64,000 nt of DNA from NCBI RefSeq assembly GCF_020733705.1, contig NZ_JAJFZM010000006.1, positions 124,001 through 188,000 on the forward strand. Direction: 5' to 3'. How positions within the stretch are numbered: position 1 is the first letter of the stretch; every line of letters begins with the position of its first letter. The stretch comes from Nocardia australiensis. GTDB lineage: Bacteria > Actinomycetota > Actinomycetes > Mycobacteriales > Mycobacteriaceae. A program made the position numbers and the translations under genes. Below are positions 44,370 through 53,798 of the stretch, piece after piece. Under the pieces are notes generated by a model, which ran no database searches, was not told where the DNA came from, and worked only from the letters and a program-made list of their open reading frames with translations.

Positions 44370-45755
44370 ATGACAGACGTCGACTTTTGTGTAGTCGGTG
44401 GGGGATTCGCGGGATTGACGGCCGCCCTGCGGCTGAAACAGGCGGGCCGATCGGTGGCGGTGCTGGAAGCTCGGGACCGGCTCGGCGGGCGAACGTTCAC
44501 CGAATTGCGCGAGGATGGGTCCTGGATCGATCGCGGTGGCGCTTGGATCGGGCCGGGCCAGGACCGGATCTATGCATTGATGAATGAGTTCGGGGTACCG
44601 AGTTACAAGCAGTACACCGACGGTGAGGCCATGATGGTGGTCGATGGCAAGCAGTACCGCTATACGGGCACGATCCCGTGGACGATGAGCCCCTGGGCGG
44701 CGATGAACCTTGGTGCGGTATTTCTCGAGCTGGGACATATGTGCAAATCGATTCCCCTCGAAGCTCCGTGGACTGCGAAAAATGCTGACAAGTGGGATCA
44801 GATCACGCTGGCGCAATGGCTGGATAGCAACATCCTGTCCAAGCCGGCCCATGAGCTCCTCGAGGCCGCCATCGCCGGCTGCTACACCTCGGCTGCCTCG
44901 GAGGTGTCACTGCTCTTCGTGCTGTACCAGATGGCGTCGGGGGGTGGACCGCGCTTCGTCCTCGGAGTCAAGGATGCGGCCGAGGATGCTCGACCAGTCG
45001 GGGGCATGGGTGCCATCTACCGGCCGATGGCGGCCGAAATCGGCGACTCGATCCACCTGTCGCAGCCGGTCCGGCACATCCATCAGGATGCCGACGGGGT
45101 GACCGTACGCTCCGACGAGTTGACCGTGCGTGCACGCCGGGTGATCGTGGCAGTTCCCTTGGCGATCGCAAGCCAGATCCTGTACGAGCCGATGCTGCCG
45201 GTCGATCGATCGTTCCTGCATCAGCGGATGCCGAGCGGCGCGATCTTCAAGATTGCCGCCGTGTACGACGAGCCGTTCTGGCGTCGCGACGGGCTGTCGG
45301 GGCAGTCCGCCGCACCGAGATCACCCGCAACCGTCACCATCGATGCCTGCACGGACACCGGGCAACCTGGGGTCATGTGCGTCATCACCGAGGGGCCCAT
45401 CGCGCGGCAGATCGGACAACTCGATGAGGCCGAGCGAAGGGCAGCGATCCTCGGTGCACTCGTCGAGCGGTTCGGCGAAAAGGCCGGCTCCCCCATCGAC
45501 TACATCGAACAGAACTGGAGTATCGAGCCCTATTCCGGTGGCGGGATGCTCAGTCACGCACCAACAGGTGTGCTTACACAGTTCGGCCATGCCCTGCGCA
45601 AACCCTGCGGCCGTCTCCACTGGGCCGGAACCGAGAGCTCTGCCGTCATGTGCGGTTGGGTCGACGGAGCCATTCGATCGGGTGAACGGGCGGCAAGCGA
45701 AGTGATGGAACACGAAACTGTGACCGCACTCGGAAGCAGACCACATCATCTTTGA
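44370..45755 (+). CDS. flavin monoamine oxidase family protein
   Basis: 461 residues from ATG 44370. The FAD motif is DFCVVGGGFAGLTAALRLKQ, followed by VLEARDRLGGRTFTE and DRGGAWIGPGQDR, the amine-oxidase start. The C-terminal FAD contact is LHWAGTESSAVMCGWVDGAIRSGERAA. The substrate domain has PWTMSPWAAMNL and PFWRRDGLSGQ. Layout and size match bacterial putrescine/monoamine oxidases, which make aldehyde, ammonia and peroxide. No operon partners; the downstream sequence is a transposase scrap. Confidence 0.92.
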   Translation: MTDVDFCVVGGGFAGLTAALRLKQAGRSVAVLEARDRLGGRTFTELREDGSWIDRGGAWIGPGQDRIYALMNEFGVPSYKQYTDGEAMMVVDGKQYRYTGTIPWTMSPWAAMNLGAVFLELGHMCKSIPLEAPWTAKNADKWDQITLAQWLDSNILSKPAHELLEAAIAGCYTSAASEVSLLFVLYQMASGGGPRFVLGVKDAAEDARPVGGMGAIYRPMAAEIGDSIHLSQPVRHIHQDADGVTVRSDELTVRARRVIVAVPLAIASQILYEPMLPVDRSFLHQRMPSGAIFKIAAVYDEPFWRRDGLSGQSAAPRSPATVTIDACTDTGQPGVMCVITEGPIARQIGQLDEAERRAAILGALVERFGEKAGSPIDYIEQNWSIEPYSGGGMLSHAPTGVLTQFGHALRKPCGRLHWAGTESSAVMCGWVDGAIRSGERAASEVMEHETVTALGSRPHHL

Positions 45756-45840
45756 AGCCTTTGCGCGACGGGCCTATTCAGCCAGCGCTTCCGCCGCAGC
45801 GTTTTCGACGCCGACCCGCATCTGATCACCGACCGGCCGG

Positions 45841-46005
45841 GTCAGCCCCTCGGTCGCCGACAAGGGCTACCACAGAACCGCGTTCGAGACCTACCTGGCC
45901 GACATAGGTGCGCAGTTGCCGCGTCCGACCCGCAAAGGCGAGCTGGAACGCCCTGACCAGCGCACTGACGAAAGTTCCCGGACGCTCACTGAGCTCGAGT
46001 TTTAA
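45841..46005 (+). mobile_element. IS982-like transposase C-terminal fragment
   Basis: The frame VADKGYHRTAFETYLADIGA, QLPRPTRKGELERP and a short degenerate tail to TAA 46005 matches the late part of IS982/IS4-like transposases (LADKGYxxxxFExxLAxxGxxLLRPxRKGE). No N-terminal part is present. It abuts the 3' end of the glycerate kinase gene. Confidence 0.65.
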
Positions 46006-47201
46006 CCTCGAGGCCGGGCATCGTTGAGCGAGTCGGTCAGCGCCTCGGCGGCGCCCACACCACCGTCCTGACCGCACTCCGCCGACACGGCATACCCACC
46101 CGAGACTCCGATCTGCTGGCCGATCCGGGTCAGCAGTCGCCGGGTCAGCTCGGGGTCAGCGGCAGTATTGCTGTCGGTGTAGTCGCCGAGGGCGTAAATG
46201 TCCGTGAAACCCGCTGGACCCCATTGGTCTCGGGACAATGTGCTCCGACCGGCCACGGCGACAACCGGGACGGGATGGGCGCGGCGGGCCAGGACCGTGG
46301 GCAGTTTGCCGTTACCGGTCTGCTCATCGATACTCCCCTCCCCGGTGACCACCAGGTCGTATCCGGGCAGGTGCCGATCGAACTCGAACAAGTCGAGAAA
46401 GAACTCGGCGCCCGACACGATCTTGCCGCCGAGCAGTAACGCCGCGAAGCCGATTCCGCCTGCGCTGCCCGCTCCGGCTGCCGCCGCGACCGCCATCGCG
46501 TCCGGATAGCCGCTGCGAGCGAACGCTTGGACGAGGTTGTTCAGACCAGCATCGAGAAACCGCACCTCGGCTTCGGCGGCCCCCTTCTGCGGCCCGTACA
46601 CCGCCGCCGCACCGTTCGGTCCGAGCAAGGGATTGGTGACGTCTCCGGCGACCACGATCTCGATCCCGGTCAACTTCGCCGCCCGGGATGCGTCGACGGT
46701 GTGGACTCGGCCCAGATTCCGTCCGCATGCTCGCAGCTGTCTACCCGTCGCGTCGGCGAAGGTGAAGCCGAGCGCTGCGAGCAGTCCCATCCCACCGTCG
46801 GTACTGGCGCTGCCACCGAGGGCGAGGACAAGCCGGTGCGGCCGATATCGCAATGCCTGCGAGATGGCTTGCCCCATTCCGAGACTGCTCGCGTCGAGCG
46901 GCAACGGGCGGCCGTTCGGAAGCGTGTTGAGGCCGCAGGTGTTGGCGGCCTCGACCACAGCAGTGCCGTCGCCGACTGCGATTCCCCCATATGTCGGGGT
47001 CCCCGCCGCCCCGGCCACCGTCACCGAATGCGGAGCGAAACCTGCTGCTATCGCGGCGTCCACACTGCCGTCGCCGCCGTCGGCCAGCGGCATCCGATAG
47101 CTGTCGATCCCCGCTGACGCCAGGCCCTCCGCCAGCCGGTCGGCCACTTCGGACGCGGAAAGGCTTCCTTTGAACTTGTCGGGGGCGACCAGAACCCTCA
47201 C
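46002..47201 (-). CDS. glycerate kinase (GarK/GlxK type)
   Basis: The 399-residue enzyme begins MRVLVAPDKFKGSLSASEVA, the family's N-terminal phosphate-binding stretch. It continues with MPLADGGDGSVDAAIAA, VVEAANTCGL, LVLALGGSASTDGGMGLLAAL, GPQKGA and VVTGEGSIDEQTGNGKLP. It phosphorylates D-glycerate to 2- or 3-phosphoglycerate. It is 49 bp downstream of the ABC ATPase gene and in the same direction, so it is probably the last gene of the LacI-controlled importer operon. It would then serve as the pathway's exit into glycolysis. Confidence 0.95.
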   Translation of the reverse strand: MRVLVAPDKFKGSLSASEVADRLAEGLASAGIDSYRMPLADGGDGSVDAAIAAGFAPHSVTVAGAAGTPTYGGIAVGDGTAVVEAANTCGLNTLPNGRPLPLDASSLGMGQAISQALRYRPHRLVLALGGSASTDGGMGLLAALGFTFADATGRQLRACGRNLGRVHTVDASRAAKLTGIEIVVAGDVTNPLLGPNGAAAVYGPQKGAAEAEVRFLDAGLNNLVQAFARSGYPDAMAVAAAAGAGSAGGIGFAALLLGGKIVSGAEFFLDLFEFDRHLPGYDLVVTGEGSIDEQTGNGKLPTVLARRAHPVPVVAVAGRSTLSRDQWGPAGFTDIYALGDYTDSNTAADPELTRRLLTRIGQQIGVSGGYAVSAECGQDGGVGAAEALTDSLNDARPRG

Positions 47202-47250
47202 GCGGTTGACTTCCTTATCAATGTGTCGGCTCGACGGCGGTGATCGAATA

Positions 47251-48075
47251 TCAGTCCGCGTGTGCCACCGAGCCGAGCAGGTCCCGGACGCGGTTGGCGA
47301 CCGTGATGAATTCCGGCGTCTCCATTGTCGTCCCGTAATCCCGGTGCGCGGGCAGGTCGACGTCGAGCAATTCGACGATCCTGCCCGGCCTCGGGCTCAT
47401 CACTACCACCCGGTTGGCGAGGTATACGGCCTCGGCCACCGAATGGGTGACCAGCAGTACCGTCGTGCCGGTCTCCCGCCAGATCCGATGCAACTCGACG
47501 TTCATCCGTTCCCTGGTGAGCGCGTCGAGTGCGCCGAACGGCTCGTCCATCAGCAGCACTTCCGGTTCGTGCAGCAGGGCCCGGCACAGCGAAACCCGCT
47601 GTTGCATGCCGCCGGAGAGTTCGTGCGGGAGTGCGTTCTCGAATCCGCTGAGCCCGGTCATCTCGATGAGTCGTGCGCATTCGGCCGCGGCGGCCCGTTT
47701 GTTCATGCCGCGCATCTCGGCTTGCAGGAGGATGTTCTTGCGAACGGTCCGCCACTCCAGCAGCGCGGCACGCTGGAATACATAGCCGATATTGCGCTGC
47801 GGCCCACGCACGGGGGCGCCGCCGAGTTCGACGCTGCCTCCGCTCGGGTCGGTAAGACCAGCGACTACTTTCAGCAACGTCGACTTGCCGCAGCCGGACG
47901 GACCGACAATCGAGACGAATTCGCCTCTGCCGACCTGCAATCCGACGTCTTGCAGCGCGGTGACCTCACCCCTTTTGGACGAGAACCGCACGGTCAGGTT
48001 GTCCACCGCGACCGCGGTATCGGTACGGGCAATGGTCTTGGTTGGTGTGCTCATATCGTCAGCTGCTCCGGTCAC
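47251..48075 (-). CDS. ABC transporter ATP-binding protein (SsuB/TauB/ThiZ type)
   Basis: The 274 residues have Walker A GPSGCGKSTLL, Q-loop YVFQ, signature LSGGMQQRVSLCRAL, Walker B VLLMDEPFGALD and the switch His in VTHSVAEAVYLA. The pattern is that of nitrate/sulfonate/taurine and pyrimidine-precursor importers. Its start overlaps the stop of the binding-protein gene by 4 nt, so order binding protein, ATPase, kinase is clear. Confidence 0.95.
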   Translation of the reverse strand: MTGAADDMSTPTKTIARTDTAVAVDNLTVRFSSKRGEVTALQDVGLQVGRGEFVSIVGPSGCGKSTLLKVVAGLTDPSGGSVELGGAPVRGPQRNIGYVFQRAALLEWRTVRKNILLQAEMRGMNKRAAAAECARLIEMTGLSGFENALPHELSGGMQQRVSLCRALLHEPEVLLMDEPFGALDALTRERMNVELHRIWRETGTTVLLVTHSVAEAVYLANRVVVMSPRPGRIVELLDVDLPAHRDYGTTMETPEFITVANRVRDLLGSVAHAD

Positions 48076-49112
48076 GGCTTGCTGGTCGGCGTGAACTTCG
48101 AGTCCCAGTACTTGGCCGGGTCCTCAGCTTTGTCGAGGAGCCCCGCGCTGCTGAGGACATCGACGGTGGCGCGCCAGTCCGCTTCGGAATTGGTTCCCGG
48201 CGCCTTACCCGCAGTCTCCGGCGTGCCGAGCAGAGGGATGGTCTGCTGCCACTGCTGGAGCAGCACCTGTTGCGGCGGCAGTTGCGGATCCTTACCTTCC
48301 ATCGCGGCGACCGCTGCCTCTGGCTTCGCGACCGCGGCGGCGAACGCCTCACTCGTCGCATCCAGCATGGCCTGTACCAACTTGGGCGAGGATTCGATGG
48401 TGGCCTGGTTGGCGATCAGCCCATTGCTGAAGAAGTTCAGGCCCTGTTCCGAATACCGCAGGTAGCGGATTTCCTTGCCGCTCTTGTTCGCGATGGTGGG
48501 GCCTTGGTCGTGCGCGAAGCCGATAAGCCCATCGACGCGGCCCGAGAGCATCGCCGATATCTTGCCCGCCGAGTCGAGGCTCTGCTGGGTTACCCGATCC
48601 GCCGCAACGCCTGCCTTGTCGAGATAGACGGGGAAGGTCGTGGTCGGTGCGTCGCCCGCGGAGACGGCAATCGTCTTGCCCGCGAGATCGGCTGGTGTCC
48701 GGATATTCGAATCGGCGAATACCTGCACCGCCGAGGGCGTGGTCTGGAGGAAGACGCCGACGCTCTTGATTTTGACGCCCTTGTCGATATTGCTGAGGAC
48801 GGCCGGTGTATCGGCCCAGCCGAAGTCGGTCTGCTTCGAACCGGCGGCCTGCGCGGTCTTGGTCGAGCCCTGCCCGGCCGAGATCTTCAGGTCGATGCCG
48901 TGCTTGGCGAATATGCCCTCTTGCACCCCGTAATAGAACGGCGCGTGCTCGCCGTACGGGTACCAGTTGAGCATCAGCGACACCGCGGTGGTCTTCCCGT
49001 CGATACCAGGGTCCTTCGTGTCGTTGCCGCCGCTCCCGCAGCCGGTCAATACCAGGACCGATGCCACCGCGGCAGCGCCGATCGTCGTGAATGTGCGCGT
49101 TCCGAGTTTCAT
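48072..49112 (-). CDS. ABC transporter substrate-binding lipoprotein (NMT1/THI5-like)
   Basis: ATG 49112 was chosen because GGAG lies 7 nt upstream and it gives a classic lipoprotein signal with lipobox LVLTGC (Cys 25). Upstream in-frame ATGs would bury it. The mature part reads SLMLNWYPYGEHAPFYYGVQ and GIFAKHGIDLKISAGQGSTK, then DFGWADTPAVL, as in NMT1/THI5 and SsuA-like binding proteins for aromatic or heterocyclic precursors and sulfonates. The type is unusual for a sugar regulon, so the imported compound may not be a simple sugar. Confidence 0.93.
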   Translation of the reverse strand: MKLGTRTFTTIGAAAVASVLVLTGCGSGGNDTKDPGIDGKTTAVSLMLNWYPYGEHAPFYYGVQEGIFAKHGIDLKISAGQGSTKTAQAAGSKQTDFGWADTPAVLSNIDKGVKIKSVGVFLQTTPSAVQVFADSNIRTPADLAGKTIAVSAGDAPTTTFPVYLDKAGVAADRVTQQSLDSAGKISAMLSGRVDGLIGFAHDQGPTIANKSGKEIRYLRYSEQGLNFFSNGLIANQATIESSPKLVQAMLDATSEAFAAAVAKPEAAVAAMEGKDPQLPPQQVLLQQWQQTIPLLGTPETAGKAPGTNSEADWRATVDVLSSAGLLDKAEDPAKYWDSKFTPTSKP

Positions 49113-49231
49113 GCGAGTTCTCCAGCTGTGGCGCGAATATGGTGCGTTCGACATGCTCATGCTGTGCCCTTTGTCGGCATGTGCGGGGCCCTGCGTGGTT
49201 ACGCTCCGCTGCCGCCTCCGGGCCTGACCGC

Positions 49232-50104
49232 TCATGCCGCGCCGACGACCGAGGCCGTGGATCGACGGGAGGCGTGCCATGGAATGAGGAACTGCTCGGC
49301 GATTTCGATGATCGCGAACAGGATGATGCCCAGCATGGACATGATGATCAGGGCAGCGAAAAGCATTGCCGTGTCGATATTTCCGTTGGCCTGCAGGATC
49401 ACATAGCCGAGACCTTCATTGGCGCCGACGAATTCGCCGACGACGGCGCCGGTGACCGCGAGGGTGGCGGCGATCTTGAGGCCGGACATCAACTGTGGCA
49501 GCGATGCGGGAAACCGCACCTTGACGAACGTCTTCCAATTGCTCGCGCCCATGGTGGAGGTGAGTTCGAGGATCTCGGGATCCACCGAGCGCAGCCCGGC
49601 CATACCGGAGATGACGATCGGGAAGAACGCCATCAGCACAGCGACGAGGATCTTGGGGCTGGTGCCGAAGCCGAGCCACACGATGAACAGCGGTGCGATC
49701 GCGATTTTCGGGATGACCTGCGCGAATAGGATGAGGGGGTACATCGTTCGCTCGATACCGCGTGAGTAGATCATCACCAGTGCGACGGCTTCGCCGATCA
49801 GCGCGGCGATGATGAAGCCGACCACCGTTTCGTAGGTGGTGACCCAAGTGTTCTGGAGCAGGTACATCGAGTTGTCGGCAGCGGTTCGCCAGGTATCCGC
49901 CGGCGACGGCAGGATGTACGGCTCGACGAGTTCGAACTTCGTGACGGCCCACCATGCGACGACCAGCACCGCCACCAGGGCGAGCGGCCGCCATATGGTC
50001 GACCACATAGTGGATAGGGATGGGAGCTTCCGGCGCCGGGTGCGAACGGGTTGGGTCGCTTTCGGTGCGGAGGAACTGGCCGCGACGGACGTGACTACCG
50101 CCAT
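49232..50104 (-). CDS. ABC transporter permease (SsuC/TauC/ThiX type)
   Basis: The 290 residues have a basic cytoplasmic N-terminus and about six membrane helices. The EAA loop appears as ELTSTMGASNWKTFVKVRFP, and EAVALVMIYSRGIERTMYPL and GFGTSPKILVAVLMAFFPIV are typical of the class. It is the first gene of the importer operon; the LacI operator word lies 50 bp before its start. It pairs with the binding protein and ATPase downstream. Confidence 0.94.
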   Translation of the reverse strand: MAVVTSVAASSSAPKATQPVRTRRRKLPSLSTMWSTIWRPLALVAVLVVAWWAVTKFELVEPYILPSPADTWRTAADNSMYLLQNTWVTTYETVVGFIIAALIGEAVALVMIYSRGIERTMYPLILFAQVIPKIAIAPLFIVWLGFGTSPKILVAVLMAFFPIVISGMAGLRSVDPEILELTSTMGASNWKTFVKVRFPASLPQLMSGLKIAATLAVTGAVVGEFVGANEGLGYVILQANGNIDTAMLFAALIIMSMLGIILFAIIEIAEQFLIPWHASRRSTASVVGAA

Positions 50105-50153
50105 CTGGAGTCCTAAAGCTAGTAGTGGAGCGGGGTTCGAACTGCACCCGCTG

Positions 50154-50167
50154 GGAATGCGCTTTCC
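50154..50167. promoter_or_regulatory. LacI operator at the importer promoter
   Basis: GGAATGCGCTTTCC, symmetric at 12 of 14 positions, lies between the permease gene and the 3' end of the LacI gene. It is the exact reverse complement of the word before the LacI gene and the oxidoreductase operon. Confidence 0.8.
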
Positions 50168-50230
50168 GAAGCTGGGACCGAGGCTAGTGTGACCGGACCC
50201 ACAGTGTCAAGGGTTCGAAATTGTCGCAGG

Positions 50231-51271
50231 TCAGACGCGTCGTATCGCGCTGCTGTCGCGCAGGATCACCCGCCCCGGCACGAATTCGTGGGCATGCGAT
50301 GCCGTGGCGGAGTCATCGAGCGCGAGCCTCACGGCACGCTCGCCGATATCGACCAGCGACAGCGCTACCGTCGAGAGACCCGGCACGTGGTCACGCAGCG
50401 TTGGGATATCGTCGAATCCGGCGACGCAGACGTCCTCGGGAACCGAAAAGCCGAGTTCGCGCCAGGCCGCGATCGCCCCGATCGCCATGACATCCGTCAC
50501 AGCGAATACGCAGGGTGGGACGTCATCGGCTTGTCCCGGATGCAGATCCAATGCGGCGATGAGCCGGCGCGCGGCACTGAAACCACCGTCACGGGAGAAG
50601 TCCCCCGCGATCTCCACCAGCGGTGTCACGCCTTGCGTCGCGAGAGCTTCAACGAAGCCGTTGCGCCGGTCGACGGCGGTCCTGATATTGCCCGGCCCGC
50701 CGATGACGGCGAAATTGCGGTGGCCCTGCCCGAGTAGGGCGTGCGCTAATTGCGCTGATGCCGCGTGGTTTTCGGGCTCTACGGCGGCGCCGAAGGAGAG
50801 CGGCTGTCCGATCACGACCACCTTGCCGCTGTTGTCCAGATACCGCGCGCATTCCTTCTCGAGGTCGCGATCGAGATCCCCGCTCTGGCGTGAGCCCGCC
50901 AGGATGATCGCGTCGGCGCGGTGGGAGATGAAGGTGCTCACGGATTCGCGTTCGATATCGAAATCGCGGTGCGTACTGGCCAGCAGTACGAGTTTGCCCG
51001 CCCTGCGCGCCGCCGTCTGGACGCCCTGCGCGATCGAGGAGAAGTAGGGGTCGGCGATATCGTGCACGACGAGTCCGAGGAGCCCGGTCGAAGACCGCGC
51101 CAGGGCCTGGGCCTGGGCATTTGCCACATAACCCAATTCGGCGGCGGCGGCGCGAACTCGGTCGGCGACGCCTTCGCCCGGGATCCGCGACGATCCGTTG
51201 AGCACGCGTGACGCGGTCGCCTGGGAGACGCCCGCCCGGATCGCGACGTCTTGCAATCTCACAGCCGCCAT
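50231..51271 (-). CDS. LacI family transcriptional regulator
   Basis: 346 residues from ATG 51271; the longer upstream frame has no domain. The helix-turn-helix VRLQDVAIRAGVSQATASRV with hinge helix region ELGYVANAQAQALARSSTGL is followed by a periplasmic-binding-protein-like sensor (LLGLVVHDIADPYFSSIAQG to VPEDVCVAGFDDIPTL). It lies between the importer operon and the divergent oxidoreductase-DUF993-isomerase operon. Identical operator words at both promoters indicate that it controls both and probably itself. Confidence 0.95.
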   Translation of the reverse strand: MAAVRLQDVAIRAGVSQATASRVLNGSSRIPGEGVADRVRAAAAELGYVANAQAQALARSSTGLLGLVVHDIADPYFSSIAQGVQTAARRAGKLVLLASTHRDFDIERESVSTFISHRADAIILAGSRQSGDLDRDLEKECARYLDNSGKVVVIGQPLSFGAAVEPENHAASAQLAHALLGQGHRNFAVIGGPGNIRTAVDRRNGFVEALATQGVTPLVEIAGDFSRDGGFSAARRLIAALDLHPGQADDVPPCVFAVTDVMAIGAIAAWRELGFSVPEDVCVAGFDDIPTLRDHVPGLSTVALSLVDIGERAVRLALDDSATASHAHEFVPGRVILRDSSAIRRV

Positions 51272-51335
51272 GGCTTCGTGCCTCGTTCCCTCGGTACGCG
51301 TGGGGGTTGACCGGATATCGGGACTAGCATAACTT

Positions 51336-51349
51336 GGAAAGCGCATTCC
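51336..51349. promoter_or_regulatory. LacI operator at the catabolic promoter
   Basis: GGAAAGCGCATTCC, 65 bp before the LacI start and about 100 bp before the oxidoreductase start, is the same word (inverted) as at 50154-50167. GGAAnGCGCnTTCC fits the central-CG palindromes bound by LacI-family proteins. Confidence 0.8.
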
Positions 51350-51447
51350 GACGCTGACTTGTCCACTCGCCGTGTGCGGGTCCATCCGCACCGTCCACGA
51401 CCCATTCTGGTGTCGTCAGCCACGCAAATCAGAAGAGGCACATACCA

Positions 51448-52611
51448 ATGCCCGATTCCACTCCCCCGCGCACGCTCCGCATCGCCATGAACGGCGTCAC
51501 CGGTCGCATGGGCTACCGCCAGCACCTGATGCGATCGATCCTGCCGATCCGCGACGCCGGTGGGCTGCTGCTCCAGGACGGCACCCGCGTCCAGGTGGAG
51601 CCGATCCTGGTGGGCCGCAATGCCGCCAAGCTCGCCGAACTCGCCGAACAACACGGCATCGCCGAATGGAGCACCGATGCCGCCGCTGTCATCGCCGACC
51701 CGTCGATCGATATCTACTTCGATGCGCAGGTCACCTCACGGCGCGCCGAGGCACTCGCCGCTGCGATGAAAGCGGGCAAGCACGTCTTCACCGAGAAGCC
51801 GACCGCCGAAACGCTGGCCGAGGCCGTCGAACTCGCCAGGGTGGCCGCGAACTCCGGCGTCACCGCGGGCGTCGTGCATGACAAGCTCTACCTGCCCGGC
51901 CTGGTGAAGTTGCGCAGGCTCATCGATGAAGGCTTCTTCGGCCGGATCCTTTCGCTGCGTGGTGAATTCGGTTACTGGGTATTCGAGGGCGACAGCCAAC
52001 CCGCTCAGCGCCCCAGCTGGAACTATCGGGCCGAGGACGGCGGCGGCATCGTGGTCGACATGTTCTGTCACTGGAACTACGTGCTCGAGGGGCTGCTCGG
52101 CAAGGTCGAGACGGTCACCGCGAAGGCAACGACTCATATCCCGACCCGATGGGACGAACAGGGCAAGCCATACCCGGCAACCGCCGACGATGCCGCCTAC
52201 GGGATCTTCGAGATGGAGAACGGGGTTGTCGCGCAAATCAACTCATCGTGGGCAGTGCGCGTGTACCGCGATGAGCTCGTCGAGTTCCAGATCGACGGAA
52301 CGCACGGCTCCGCCGTCGCCGGATTGCGCACATGCGTTGCGCAGCATCGCTCGCATACGCCCAAGCCGGTCTGGAATCCGGATCTCCCGATCACCGAGCC
52401 GTTCCGCGATCAATGGCTGGAAGTGCCCGCGAACGCGGATTTGGACAACGGATTCAAGTTGCAGTGGGAGGAGTTCCTCACCGACGTGGTGAACGAACGG
52501 CCGCACCGTTATGGGCTGCTCTCCGCCGCGCGCGGTGTTCAGCTGGCCGAACTCGGACTGCGCAGCTCCGCCGAGGGCCGTCGGATCGAGATTCCGGAGG
52601 TCACGCTGTGA
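51448..52611 (+). CDS. Gfo/Idh/MocA family oxidoreductase
   Basis: The 387 residues have an N-terminal Rossmann domain (RIAMNGVTGRMGYRQHLMRS, a modified GxGxxG) and the dinucleotide/substrate lysine in AGKHVFTEKPTAETLAEA. The C-terminal domain has NYRAEDGGGIVVDMFCHWNY, where a His of the usual GxxxDxxxH pattern is kept. It oxidises or reduces a sugar, inositol or related polyol with NAD(P). Its TGA overlaps the GTG of the DUF993 gene, and the next gene overlaps as well, so the three form one operon. Confidence 0.93.
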   Translation: MPDSTPPRTLRIAMNGVTGRMGYRQHLMRSILPIRDAGGLLLQDGTRVQVEPILVGRNAAKLAELAEQHGIAEWSTDAAAVIADPSIDIYFDAQVTSRRAEALAAAMKAGKHVFTEKPTAETLAEAVELARVAANSGVTAGVVHDKLYLPGLVKLRRLIDEGFFGRILSLRGEFGYWVFEGDSQPAQRPSWNYRAEDGGGIVVDMFCHWNYVLEGLLGKVETVTAKATTHIPTRWDEQGKPYPATADDAAYGIFEMENGVVAQINSSWAVRVYRDELVEFQIDGTHGSAVAGLRTCVAQHRSHTPKPVWNPDLPITEPFRDQWLEVPANADLDNGFKLQWEEFLTDVVNERPHRYGLLSAARGVQLAELGLRSSAEGRRIEIPEVTL

Positions 52612-53798
52612 CCGCGACGTCCACTGGCGTGTCGGTCATGCTGCCCGTCGATGGCCGACTCGAACCGTACATTCTCAGTACCCCCGGCGCCTGGACGCGG
52701 CCGACACGGCCGATCGTCTCCCGAGTGGCTTTCGCTGCCGCACATGTAATTCCGCGAGCGTCGACGGACAACACACCGGGCGCTCCCGCCGCCATCGACT
52801 GGGAAGCGACCCTGGCCTACCGACACGAATTGTGGTCCTACGGGCTCGGTGTCGCCGACGCCATGGACACCGCACAGCGCGGAATGGGCCTCGACTGGCA
52901 GGCGAGCGCGGAATTGATCCGGCGATCCGGCGCCGAGGCGGCATCGGTCGGTGGCAGGCTCGCCTGCGGGGCCGGAACCGATCAGCTCGACCTCGCCGGA
53001 CTCCCCTCCGGATCGGCCGGACTCGCCAGGATCGTCGATGCGTATCGCGAGCAGATCGACGTGGTGACCGACGCCGGAGCACAGGTGATCCTGATGGCCT
53101 CGCGCGCACTCGTTCGGGTCGCGCATTCGGCCGCCGACTATATGTGGGTCTATGAGAAGTTGCTCGCCGGTGTCGATCGACCGGTCATCCTGCACTGGCT
53201 CGGCACCATGTTCGACCCTGCGCTGCAAGGATATTGGGGCAGCGCCGATATCGAGACCGCCACCGAGACGTTCCGCACGCTCATCGATAACAACAGATCG
53301 AAGATCGATGGAGTCAAGGTCTCACTGCTCGACGCCGCACACGAGGTCACCCTCCGCCGCGCACTGCCCGACGGGATACGGCTGTATACGGGCGACGATT
53401 TCAACTATCCCGAGTTGATCATCGGTGATGCGCAAGGTCATTCGGATGCACTGCTGGGCGTCTTCGCGGCGATCTACCCCGCCGCGTCGACCGCGCTACA
53501 GGAACTCGACAACGGGAATATTGCGCGCGCGTCGGAAATCCTCAGTGCCACTCAGGAACTCGGGCGGCATATCTTCGCGGCACCGACGTACTACTACAAA
53601 ACGGGTATCGCTTTCCTGTCGTGGCTCAACGGCAAGCAACCCGGCTTCTCGATGGTCGCGGGCCTGTCCACGGGCCGTTCCGTGCCGCATATGGCCGAAC
53701 TGTTCCAGCTCGCGGACAAAGCCGGACTGCTATCCGATCCGGAACTCGCCGCGCACCGCATGCGGGTCTACCTCGAACTGAACGGATTGAGCTCATGA
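52608..53798 (+). CDS. DUF993 family protein (dihydrodipicolinate synthase-like aldolase fold)
   Basis: 396 residues from GTG 52608. The DUF993 pattern is visible: AIDWEATLAYRHELWSYGLG and VADAMDTAQRGMGLDW, GGRLACGAGTDQLD, LHWLGTMFDPALQGYWG, then KIDGVKVSLLDAAHE with a Lys at the position of the Schiff-base lysine of the DapA superfamily, and YTGDDFNYPELIIG. The family is uncharacterised but recurs beside Gfo/Idh/MocA and sugar isomerase genes. I infer an aldolase-type cleavage of the oxidised or isomerised substrate. Confidence 0.9.
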   Translation: MTATSTGVSVMLPVDGRLEPYILSTPGAWTRPTRPIVSRVAFAAAHVIPRASTDNTPGAPAAIDWEATLAYRHELWSYGLGVADAMDTAQRGMGLDWQASAELIRRSGAEAASVGGRLACGAGTDQLDLAGLPSGSAGLARIVDAYREQIDVVTDAGAQVILMASRALVRVAHSAADYMWVYEKLLAGVDRPVILHWLGTMFDPALQGYWGSADIETATETFRTLIDNNRSKIDGVKVSLLDAAHEVTLRRALPDGIRLYTGDDFNYPELIIGDAQGHSDALLGVFAAIYPAASTALQELDNGNIARASEILSATQELGRHIFAAPTYYYKTGIAFLSWLNGKQPGFSMVAGLSTGRSVPHMAELFQLADKAGLLSDPELAAHRMRVYLELNGLSS

